A DNA stretch of 64,000 bases from Sequoia sempervirens (lineage: Eukaryota; Streptophyta; Pinopsida; Cupressales; Cupressaceae), in NCBI GenBank assembly GCA_007258455.2, contig VDFB02270651.1, positions 699,294,217 through 699,358,216 on the forward strand, given 5' to 3'. Below, piece after piece: positions 55,414-64,000 of this stretch; the first letter of the stretch is position 1; each line of letters starts with the position of its first letter. The notes below the pieces were generated by a model. That model did not search any database. It worked only from the letters and a program-made list of their open reading frames with translations, and was not told the DNA's origin. Both the position numbers and the translations under genes were made by a program.

Positions 55414-56520
55414 ATGCTAACGAGATCCAGGTTGCAACGAGGCGAAGGAGAACTTGAAGAATACAATCCAGAAATCGGAAGACGAAGAGTTAATCAACCG
55501 TCACAGATGGAAGAAAAAGAAGGTGGTCAAAGTTCAGAGCTTAGTGTCAAGGATTTCCAGAAGCTATTTCTTGACATGAAGGCAATGGTGGACGAACTTT
55601 ATGCTGAAAAGAAGAAGAGTGAAAAGGGAGGTTCTTCAAAGCACAAGAAGCAGAAAGACACAGAGGGGAAAGCTCCAGAAATTCCTTCTCCTCCTTCTAC
55701 TCCCCCTTCTTCTCCTCCTTCTTCTCCTCCTTCTCCCTTCTCCTTCTTCTAATGTAAATCCATTTAAGAGCAAGTCTAAGCCTGTAATTAAGCTTGATGT
55801 AAAATTTGAGTTACCTAAATACTGTGGGGAGTTAAATGCTGAGAAGTTAGACGATTGGGTCCAACAAGTAGAAGTATACTGTAGGATACAAGGCCTAGTA
55901 GAAGATGCTTCTAGGATTCAATTAGCAACTCTCCGGTTGGGAGGTACAGCTCTCACCTGGTGGGAGAGTAAAACTCGTGAAGAAATTGCTCGCCATGGTC
56001 AAGTTAATATGTCTTGGATGGAGTTTGTTGTTGCCCTTAGGAAACAATTCTACCCTTTAGGTTACATGCAACAGTTAACCATGAATTGGCAAACCTTTAG
56101 ACAAGGTAAGGGGCAGTCTGTCCAGGAGTATACCCATGAGTTTAGGAAACGGGCCATTGCTCTAAATGTTCCCTTGTATACCCAAGACACATTACTTAAG
56201 TATATTGGTGGTTTACATTCTTACCTTAGGCACACTATTTTGATGTTGAGTCCCAACAATCTAGACGAGGTGTCTGTTCAAGCTACTCATATAGAGTCAA
56301 GGGGTAAGAATACTTTTAGTGATAACTTTTCCAAGAAGCCATCTAAGTTCGAGGGTAAGTCTAAAGGGAAAGACAAAGACAAAGATAAAGGCAAAGGGAA
56401 GAAGACAGCTACAGCTAGAAAGAGGGTGAGAAACCTACGTGCTCCCATTGCAAGAAAGAGGGGCATGATGATTCAAGATGCTGGAAGCTTCATCCTGAGT
56501 TGAGGCCGAAAAGATATGGA
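55414..56520 (+). pseudogene. E gag
   Basis: ATG at 55414, 28 bases after the primer site, opens an acidic N-terminus (LEEYNPEIGRRRVNQPSQME; FQKLFLDMKAMVDELYAEKK). A frame change occurs in a Pro/Ser-coding cctctt repeat (55680-55755). The capsid follows in frame 2: LDVKFELPKYCGELNAEKLD, TLRLGGTALTWWESKTREEI, LRKQFYPLGYMQQLTMNWQT and VQEYTHEFRKRAIALNVPLY. A CCHC knuckle (CSHCKKEGHDDSRCWKLHPE) sits near 56440-56500 in another frame, so two compensating indels flank it. Confidence 0.85.
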
Positions 56521-57060
56521 GGTAACAAAGCAGAAGACTACTGCAGTGATTCAACAGGATCTTGGTTCAGACTCCGGAGATGAGACAAAGATTGTTGCTA
56601 CCGGAATCCAAGGTAAAGGGAAAGGTATATCTCTCTCATCTGATGCAAGTTTTTCTAATGCCAATGCAAGTACAAGTAAAGAATCTTCTCCTAAGGTTGA
56701 TAAGCAAAGAAATGAATTGTTTCATATTCGTGTTGTAACAAAACACACTAAGATTGATACTCTGTTTGATACGGGTTCACAAGTAAACTTAATATCTGAA
56801 GAAGTTGTAAAGAAACTTAATTTGGCTACAACACCTCATCCGAAACCATATCCACTCGGATGGGTTTGAAATGATGCTCAATTAAAAGTAACTAAACAGT
56901 GTAAATTGAGATTTGCTATCACTGCATACTTTGTAGATGAGGTAGAAGTCGATCTGGTCCCTTTGGATATTTGTGGGCTTGTGTTAGGGAGTCCTTATCT
57001 TTATGACAGAAAGGCAATCTTTTACAGGGGGGAGAATAAGTATCATCTTTTTAAAGATGG
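56516..57060 (+). pseudogene. E aspartic protease
   Basis: RVVTKHTKIDTLFDTGSQVN then LISEEVVKKLNLATTPHPKP is a retropepsin with intact D-T-G. After a TGA at about 56867 the frame resumes (ITAYFVDEVEVDLVPLDICG, LVLGSPYLYDRKAIFYRGEN), the second half of the domain. Same frame as RNase H and integrase downstream. Confidence 0.86.
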
Positions 57061-58498
57061 GGTAGAATACATTGTACGGGCACATAAGGTGAAGACCAAT
57101 CTTACACTAGTTAATGCTGGTCAAATGAAGTGGTTGGTCAACTCAAGTAAAAACTTTGTATTGATGCTTGTAAAAGCCAAAGAAGATGATAAATCTGAGG
57201 TATTCAGTCAAACTTTGAAAGATCAGGTAAGTCATGTAAAGAAAGTCTTTGATGTATTGAGAAAAGAAAAATTGTATGTAAAGATGTCTAAATGCGAATT
57301 TGCTAAGACATCCTTAGTGTACTTAGGCTATGTTGTAGGGAGTGGCCAATTGAAAGTAGACCCTGCGAAGGTCGAAGCTATTGTAAAATGGCCTAAGCCA
57401 AGTACAGTCACAGAGGTCAGAATTTTTCTAGGTGCAGTTCAGTACTGGAGAAAGTTTATTGCAAACTTCTCTATTATAGCATCACCATTACATGCATTAA
57501 CCAGTACAAAGGCAACTTTTCAGTGGGGAGGTCCGCAACAGAAGGCTTTCGACACTTTGAAGGGAAAGTTGAGCACCGCACCAGTTTTGGCCTTACCAGA
57601 TCTACATCAACCATTTGAGATCGAGACAGATGCGAGTGGGTTTGCCATGGGAGCAGTACTCATGCAAGGAGGTAAACCAGTTTGCTACCACTCTGAAACT
57701 TTTTCAGGAGCAGTAAGTAACTATCCCACGTATGATAAAGAACTTTATGCTTTAGTTCAGAGTGTTAAAAAATGGAAACATTACATAATGGGGAAAGAAA
57801 CTGTAATCCACACTGATCACCAACCACTACAATATTTGCACTCACAAACTAAACTGCAACAAAGTAGGCACTTTCGGTGGATGGGTTTTCTACAACAGTT
57901 TCACTTGGTAATTAAGTATAAGAAAGGTACCCATAACAAAGTAGCAGACATGCTCTCTAGACCTCCTATGATGAATTCTTTGATAATCCTTCAGAATAGT
58001 TCTATGGTTCAACAATATGATAATGATGAGAACTTTAAGGATATCTATGCTGCTTTAATGAATGGTAAACATGTAGAAGAGAAAGACTATTATGTGCAAG
58101 ACAAACTGTTATATCACTTGGGTAAATTGTGTGTTCCAAAAGATGAACAAGCACAGGTGATTAGAGAAGCACATACCTCATTGATTGCAGGACACTTTGG
58201 GGTAAACAAAACATTGACTCAGCTGCAGAAGTATTGTTATTGGCCTCATATGCAAGAAACTATAACTAAGTATATTAGAGGTTGTGTTATGTGTGCAACT
58301 AGTAAGCCTAGTAACAGGAAATTGGGTTTGTACACACCTCTACCTGTACCTTCTCGTCCATGGGAAAGTGTATCAATGGACTTTGTTGGGGGGTTACCTA
58401 TGTCTAGGAAGGGACATGATTATTTGTATGTAGTAGTTGATCGGTTCAGCAAAATGTGTATCTTAATGCCATGTAAAAGCAAGTCAACTGCTAACTGA
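57061..58498 (+). pseudogene. E RT remnant, RNase H and integrase N-terminal half
   Basis: The linker KTNLTLVNAGQMKWLVNSSK, ending AKEDDKSEVFSQTLKDQ, runs directly into VSHVKKVFDVLRKEKLYVKM and SKCEFAKTSLVYLGYVVGSG. Fingers and palm, including YxDD, are absent between 57231 and 57232. RNase H is complete (FEIETDASGFAMGAVLMQGG; YDKELYALVQSVKKWKHYIM; VIHTDHQPLQYL; HNKVADMLSRPP). Integrase follows with HHCC (AGHFGVNKTLTQLQ, GCVMC) and the first catalytic Asp (WESVSMDFVGGLPMS). It ends at a TGA at 58498 next to a small frame disturbance. Confidence 0.9.
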
Positions 58499-58519
58499 CA
58501 GCTCATTTGTACTTTCAAT

Positions 58520-59437
58520 TTGTATGGGTTCATTTTGGGTTACCTACTTCTATTGTATCGATCGAGATTCTCACTTGGGGAATTTTGGTCAACTTTGTGG
58601 GGACTCATGGACACTAAACTGAAGAAGAGTACAACCTTCCATCCGCAGACCGACGGACAGACAGAGGTTGTAAACAGGACAGTTGTGCATCTACTTAGAG
58701 GGTATTGCAGTAAGCATCCTAAGTTGTGGGATGAGAGTCTTCATTATGTGCAGCATGCCTACAACCATGCAGCACACTCTTCTACTAAGAGGTCTCCTTT
58801 TGAGACATGCTTTGGTTATGTGCCCAAGACACCGATGGATTTTTCTTTTGGGAAAGATGATGTTGAAGATGGACGCCATGATGCAGAGAAGGCTTTGAAG
58901 TTCATCCAGAAAGTCCAAGCAATTCATCAGGCAGTGGAAGCACGGTTGGAACAGAGCCAAGCAAAATACAAGGTTCGCCATGACAAGCATCACATTGATC
59001 ATCATTTTCAGGTTGGAGACAGAGTTTGGTTACATATCAGCAAGGAAAGGATGCAAGGTGAAGGTAAAAAGCTTAAGCCAATTAGATATGGTCCTTTTGA
59101 GATCCTTGAGAAGATTGGTACTAATGCCTTCCGCCTCAATCTTCCTCCATACATGCATATTTACTCGGTTGTCAATGTTGAGAATTTGAAACTGTATGAG
59201 CCTCCAATGATCCTAGATGAAGTCTCAGACATTCAGGTTCCATCAGTTGATGACCTTTCTCCAGAGTACATGTCAGAGTTGCCAGAAGATGTTATTCTCG
59301 ACAGGAATGTCAGAACTTCACGAAGAGGAAATGTTGAGTACCTCAGAGTGGGCCTGAAGGGGATGCATCCAAGCAAAGCAAGATGGATGGAGATTGGTAA
59401 AGTGAGGGAACTTTACCCTCACTTACTTTCCAAGTAA
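58520..59437 (+). pseudogene. E integrase C-terminal half and chromodomain
   Basis: In the same frame again from about 58585: STTFHPQTDGQTEVVNRTVV with the catalytic Glu, HPKLWDESLHYVQHAYNHAA, ARLEQSQAKYKVRHDKHHID, FQVGDRVWLHISKERMQGEG, IRYGPFEILEKIGTNAFRLN and LPPYMHIYSVVNVENLKLYE. The last 60 residues (PEDVILDRNVRTSRRGNVEY; LRVGLKGMHPSKARWMEI) match the chromodomain position and spacing but lack most aromatic cage residues. The second catalytic Asp lies in the shifted stretch 58500-58580 (SDRDSH in another frame). Confidence 0.88.
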
Positions 59438-59465
59438 TCAAGCTTTCGGAGGTCCTAAAGCTCTC

Positions 59466-59478
59466 CAGTGGGGAGGCC
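59466..59478 (+). other. E polypurine tract
   Basis: cagtggggaggcc directly before the 3' LTR tgatcc; short but in the right place. Confidence 0.7.
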
Positions 59479-60984
59479 TGATCCAGAGGACAATTTTTCA
59501 GTGAAAATTGAAGTGTTCCTAATGCTCCAGATTTCAGCTTCATCAGAAAGAGAACGACGTCCTGATTCCAACGCAACTTGAACGGGTCGAAAAAGACTTC
59601 GTTTGTGCAAGTTACGACCAGTCAAACTTCTAGTCAAACTGGCTTCAGGGGCATCCAGAAGGCGAAAAAATAATCATCTCAAAAATCGACGGAATTGGCG
59701 TCATCGTGAAGAGCCCGTCGAGATGATTCCAACGGCGTTCGTTTCGTCGAAATCTGACGTCGCATGCTCAAGATACAAGCAGTCAAAGTTTTGAGTTGAC
59801 TTTCTAACTGATTGTATGGATGATGACGTCAGCATATCGTCCGTACTGTACGGAATCCGTATGGATGAATTCGGCCGAAACACGTGGCAAGTGACTCATC
59901 TGTACGGACCAATCATAAGTTGACACGTGGCATCCGTACGGATGATGTGGCATCATCAGACAGCGTGGCAGACAACTCGGCAACACGTGGCACCCAGTCA
60001 GTGACACGTCATCAGATGAGTCAGCAGATTTGGCGAATCAGGAGCAGACACGTGTCATCCTCGTCAGCTTACCCGTCGGCTCTCTCAGTGAATGGAATGA
60101 GGACACGTGTCCATTGTTCGGCGTTCGGGTTGTTGAACAGAATGTTAAAATGGGCGCGGATGGGTTTTGAACCCGTAACCTCCGCCTGGTAAGCCGGACC
60201 CGTAGCCGTTGCACCAAACGCTGCGGCCTTAACTATATACGGAGGCCGGTTTTATTTATTATGATATTTTGTTATTTGGTTGTTTAAAAACAAACCGGCC
60301 GGGGTTTGAACCCGCGCGGGCCGGGTAACAAAACAACTATGCACTAATACACCACGAAGAACCCGCTGATATTGTTAGGAGCTCGGTTTGTTTTGAAGGA
60401 CTGTTAAAGCCGAATTCATAACTAATAGCCTAATAAGGCCAAAACAATCAAAACCACTAAAACAACCTGAAACCAAAAGATGTCAGAGGATAAACCAGAC
60501 GTAATACGAGCTGATGAAGGAAGATATGCATTTATTTTGTTGGTTAAGCCATATTAGGAAAACTTTTTGTATAAAAGGAGGGGTAGGCTTTGATTTTACA
60601 AGTCCAGGTTGAGATAGCGGGAGAATGCTCGAGAGTTCTTGAAGACATTTCTGCATATCAGAGTACTGTCATGCTGCTGAATGCTTGAAGGAGATAGTCT
60701 TGAAGCCATTGTAATTGATTTTTGGAGCTAATCGGATCGGTCCTCCATTGGAGAGGGACCCGGAGACGTAGTCCTTAGGGACGAACTCCGTTATCAACTT
60801 TGGTTTCGTCTCTCTATTCTTCTCTCTTTTCTTTCTCAGTTTCTCTTGGCATTTATTTCATGTTATGTTCATTTAATCATTTGAGCATTTAAATTTGTAA
60901 TCACTTATGTTAAATGTTGTAATAATCGATCTTTTACGTTTAAGCATTCTGTAAGCAATAAGTCCTAGATCCTTATATAGATCA
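59479..60984 (+). repeat. E 3' LTR
   Basis: Same sequence as 53864-55370 with scattered substitutions, many at CG sites. The regulatory cluster, tRNA-like modules and TATA box are all kept. Followed by the target duplication tctat. No gene. Confidence 0.93.
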
Positions 60985-61217
60985 TCTATTGTTGTGATTA
61001 TAAACGTATGTCCAAGAAATGAAGGTGGTGAAATTTTTCCAATTAGATCAAATCCCCACATTGAGAATGACCAAATATGAATTTGGGAATGGAGCTTAGA
61101 AGCAAGAGCATGAACCAAATTGCTATGTTCCTGAAATTTGTGACATCTCTTAACATACACAAAGCAATCTTTCTCCATATGTCTTGAATAATATCCCATG
61201 TGAATGAGTTTTTGCAC
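60985..61217 (-). pseudogene. F integrase zinc domain and core start, copy B
   Basis: MGYYSRHMEKDCFVYVKRCH followed by KFQEHSNLVHALASKL and WSFSMWGFDLIGKISPPSFL. Compared with copy A (CHRCQ) the second zinc Cys is Phe. The frame crosses into the E LTR at 60984, so the last residues of the open frame are not F. Confidence 0.78.
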
Positions 61218-61370
61218 TAAGGATCTCCCTCCAAAATGACCTCCACAGGAACCTATATGAGCCTCTTCAAGTTATATGGGGATTTTAGATTCGTTAAGAC
61301 ATCTAAGAAAAATTTCATTAAAGCATCCTCTATATAATATGTCAGCGAGGATGTACTTAGTTGCTAATTT

Positions 61371-61664
61371 TCACAAGCAATGTTGGGTGTTCTTTGTTGT
61401 TGGCTTGAGAATGGTACCATCTTTTAAATAGTTGAATATTGTATCATACCATTCACTCGAATCTTCCTTGGTTGTTGCTAATACTTCTTTGAGTTTATCT
61501 TTTATTGATGGTTTCATGATTGGGGGAATAGTAAATGTGAAATCCTTGGAAGGATCTTGAGGTGATATAAGAGAAGCTGCACTCTCCATTGCATTTGCAT
61601 GCTGGCTATCTTCTTGTGGGATGTTGTCAATGGTAAATGATTCAAACTTCTCTAACAAGTTCAT
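61371..61664 (-). pseudogene. F pre-integrase linker, copy B
   Basis: Near-identical to 51726-52140 (NLLEKFESFTIDNIPQEDSQ; KPSIKDKLKEVLATTKEDSS; FNYLKDGTILKPT). Function unknown. Confidence 0.55.
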
Positions 61665-62591
61665 TGTGAGATCCTTGTAATTTTTGTTGGATGTTGTGGA
61701 TATAGTTTCTAATATGTGGTTGTCATTAATGTCAACACTATTAGCATTTGGTGCATTGAAGACTGTATATGTCGAGGATATTGAGAAAATTGTAAAAGAA
61801 GGTATTTTTGGTTCCCAATGGAACTATGCAAGTCAAGAAGGTTTTTGTTGTGCCCTCGGCACACAAGCCCTATTCGGAACGGGGACCCTCTTTTTCTTTT
61901 GTCTTGTCAGGTCATTTTTATCACTACCTCATTTTACGTGCCCCATTTTAGTGTCTCAGGTGGTCAGCATACCTCCAAAGTCTCATCTTGAGTTGACCGT
62001 GTTTCTCCCTTTTAATTTTCTCAAGTTATGATGCCTTGCGGGGTCTCCTTGGTAGTTTTCCTCTGCCAGCAGCCTTGGGGCCCGGCCCCACCCTGCCGGG
62101 TTTCCTTGGCCGGGTTTCACCCTTCATGTCCGCCGTCCTAAATGGTGGAAAGCTTTCGCCTTCCCGGGCCCCAGGTCCCGGGTCCCAGATCCTTGTTTTT
62201 AGTTCGGTGAAAATTGCAAGAAATTTTTGGTTGATTTTGCCCCCTTTGGACCTAAGCCTCCAGACTTCCACTCCCAGAATTCTATGAGGAATTTTCTGTT
62301 CCTTACGGTGAACCTCCGACGGAACTCCGCCCTCTGGGCCCCGAGTTCCTCTTCGTCGTTGGTGGTTTCTGAGCTAAATTTCCAAAACAGTGAACTTGCC
62401 TCAAATTTTTGATCTCCGGGCCCTGAGATCCCCTCGGCCATCGATGTGTAGAACGAATTTCAAATGACCATCATCACGCATCTTTCTGGACCCTAGACCT
62501 CGGACCTCTCGCTGCCATCTATGAATTTGTATTCACCAACCCAACTGTTCTCCGTATGGGCATTAAATGGAGCCATTAATGGCGGTGGGAG

Positions 62592-62599
62592 TATAAATA
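62592..62599 (+). promoter_or_regulatory. H TATA box
   Basis: TATAAATA in gggagtataaatattttgag, about 745 bp from the start of H. About 165 bp downstream the sequence gttttcgag followed by gtaggtttt could serve as a splice donor. Confidence 0.5.
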
Positions 62600-63279
62600 T
62601 TTTGAGCAACCTGTCATTCTCACTTGTCAGGTTTGCAGAGAAGGATTAGAGTGCTTGTCAGAGAGGATCATTGTCTTCATCAATCATCGTCCTCATACCT
62701 GCTACCGTCACTTGCCGACAGTTAGTGGATTCTGTGCTTTGCCGCATCAAGTTTTCGAGGTAGGTTTTCCATCCACCCTCCCGAGAAATTTTCATGATTT
62801 TAAGGCTTAAAGTGATGAAAAACATGGATTAAAAGTACATTTAAATGGTGGAACATAAAATAATGCACAAAACCCATGTCTTCAAATTTTTAGAAAACGT
62901 CTAAAACACCCTCACAACCGATCTAGAACTTGGCCCGCGTGCGGTTGTTCTTCATCAAAGAATTTGTGTCGTCTAGGCCCGAGCCTCTTCATTGCTGGTG
63001 GGTCCTGTCCAAACAGGCATCTTTTCCCAAATAGTTGCACCATCCTCCAGGCCCGACTCCTCGGGTTTCCGTCAACAGTTAGTCGTCAAGTGTTCAAAAT
63101 TTTAAATGATGAAGTCATCCTCCGTTTTGACCTCTCGAGCCCATGACCCTGGAATTCTGCATTCGAGATTCCACTGAGCTCCCAGTGATCCAGATGGTGG
63201 AAGGTCCCCGTCTACTCAAGGCCCAGAGCTTGCCTTGCAGTTCGCCACTGGGCACTTGCCGCAAATCACCCACCCGTCA

Positions 63280-64000
63280 TGAACCTAGGTCCCGGTCTGC
63301 AGACTTCCATCCATAGACTTCCGTGGAGTCTTCACCATTCTAAACATTGAACCTACCTCATCCACCTAAGCCTTGGGGCCCGCTCCACCTTTTTTCGTCT
63401 ATTTTTACACTCAAACTCACCCTTCGGCACCTCGCTGGGTCCCGGTCCACGGACTTCCATCCACAGAATTCCATGGAGTCTTCGCCATTCTGAATGGTGA
63501 ATGCGTAGCATCCTCCCGCCTCTCAGGTCCCAGCCTCCCCTTTTGCCACGATGGTTCCTAACATTAGACTTCGACATCCTCGACCACACCGGGCTCCGCC
63601 GTTCGGGACTCATCCCATCTCCGTCATTTCAAAAGAGAAAATTGTGCCCGCCCTTCCGAACTCCGGGCTCCACCTACCTGCTCGCCATGGAAACTCAAAG
63701 TGAAAATCTGACATCCAACCTAAGTGTCAGGTCCGGTCTGCTGGGCTGCCCCCTCTAGACTTCCTTCTAACGATCGTTGTCCCGAATGGCGAAGGCATGA
63801 CAACTTCCCGGTTCCTCAAGCCTGAACACTTTAAAATTGCAAAATTGTCTGCCACTCTTAGACCCTCCAGGTCCCAGACCCCGGGGTTCCGTTCCCAGAA
63901 CTCAGTTTTTTCCTAGCCATTTCAAATAGCCAACCCCGGACGGCTTTCTGGCATTGTACCTCTGGATGCTCCTAAATCGATCCAAATGACCTCAAATTCG
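63280..64000 (+). repeat. H degenerate GC-rich repeats
   Basis: A unit beginning ggtcccggtc and continuing gacttccatcca ... ttccatggagtctt ... ccattctgaatggtgaa recurs at about 63288, 63438, 63729 and 63869 (spacing 140-150 bp where clear), with poorer copies at 63525 and from about 62080 to 62290. Divergence is high, so unit limits are approximate. Confidence 0.5.

Larger units (their letters stand above)
53864..60984 (+). mobile_element. E: chromodomain Ty3/gypsy element lacking the reverse transcriptase core
   Basis: Plus-strand element of 7.1 kb with LTRs 53864-55370 and 59479-60984 (1,507 and 1,506 bp) and a perfect 5-bp target duplication tctat (53859-53863, 60985-60989). Three differences in the first 145 LTR bases show moderate age. 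Primer site and polypurine tract are normal. Gag, protease, RNase H, integrase and chromodomain remain in one frame from 55601 to 59437 with a few stops and local frame changes, but about 200 residues of reverse transcriptase, including the YxDD box, are missing without loss of frame. Confidence 0.92.
47864..61845 (-). mobile_element. F: decayed Ty3/gypsy (Tat-like) relic with antisense gene, interrupted by E
   Basis: Minus-strand gypsy integrase pieces and a pre-integrase linker occur twice: 52140-50553, and 61664-60985 plus 53863-53146. They are followed (element orientation) by a plus-strand plant-mobile-domain pseudogene at 47980-50060. Tat-type elements are known to carry extra antisense frames downstream of pol, which this layout fits. 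No LTR of F is recognised in the window; it is bounded by C1 on the left and H on the right and split by E at 53864-60984. Confidence 0.6.
52481..61845. repeat. F duplication, copy B (split by E)
   Basis: Second copy of the 2.5 kb unit, directly downstream of copy A; carries element E between 53863 and 60985. Includes a short plus-strand frame (52371-52685) with HNHDRTPLYPDRLLPDICDH, the less decayed version of the mobile-domain pseudogene end seen in copy A. Its right end is cut by H at 61845. Confidence 0.83.
61846..64000 (+). mobile_element. H: start of a GC-rich LTR-like sequence, running off the window
   Basis: At 61845 copy B of F stops matching copy A (which continues ggtgttgtgttttg) and a new GC-rich sequence begins tgttgtgccctcggcac, a typical LTR start. 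It has a TATA box at 62592 and degenerate repeats further on. No second LTR, primer site or protein motif is seen in the 2.15 kb available; all six-frame open stretches look like low-complexity chance frames. It could also be another kind of repeat or the 5' end of a gene. Confidence 0.5.

Noticed and set aside
62026..63758. Several GC-rich open frames of 60-115 codons on both strands
   Set aside because: They overlap each other in most frames, follow the degenerate repeat, have Pro/Arg/Gly/Ser bias and no recognisable motif; chance frames in GC-rich DNA.
1..64000. Host protein-coding genes, rRNA, CRISPR arrays, bacterial operons
   Set aside because: None supported: all recognisable coding sequence is retroelement-derived, and repeats are LTRs, microsatellites or degenerate arrays.

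Overview
The window is plant nuclear DNA made almost entirely of LTR retrotransposons inserted into one another; I found no host gene, rRNA, CRISPR array or bacterial feature. The Ty1/copia and Ty3/gypsy lineages (chromodomain integrases, a Tat-type second RNase H, a plant-mobile-domain relic), initiator-Met primer sites and stop codons that mostly look like CAG turned into TAG all fit a large, heavily methylated seed-plant genome. A gymnosperm is plausible but not provable from this sequence.

Layout (names C1-C3, D-H are mine). The visible base is F, a decayed minus-strand Ty3/gypsy relic (47864-61845) with an antisense plant-mobile-domain pseudogene and a 2.5 kb direct duplication. C1, a minus-strand copia element, has its 5' LTR at 45946-47863 and its 3' end left of base 1. 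C1 is split twice: C2 (1031-35996) entered its reverse transcriptase exactly at the YVD motif, and C3 (37173-42789) entered its integrase. C2 is split by gypsy element D (3724-10555) in its reverse transcriptase and by giant element G (14015-35058) in its 5' LTR. F is split by E (53864-60984), a plus-strand chromodomain gypsy element, and cut on the right by H (61846 to the end), a GC-rich LTR-like sequence. Most junctions show a 5-bp target duplication, perfect or with one mismatch.

The most unusual object is G: 21 kb, 6.54 and 6.55 kb LTRs, and an 8 kb interior with gag-protease-RNase H-reverse transcriptase-integrase in a single frame. Each LTR itself holds an accessory reading frame of about 1,220 codons on the same strand as gag-pol. 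The archaeal-type RNase H lies before the reverse transcriptase, and both LTR/interior borders carry a primer-site-like motif. The nine stops I located in gag-pol are eight TAG and one TGA, with no frameshift in 7 kb.

Two other elements are instructive. C3 keeps LTRs, primer site and a gag-like zinc-knuckle region but has an unrecognised frame of about 555 codons instead of pol. E keeps protease, RNase H, integrase and chromodomain but has lost the catalytic part of reverse transcriptase in frame; its LTR has a dense ACGTG-core cluster and antisense tRNA-like modules. All coding assignments were made by reading translations against remembered family motifs; no database search was run.
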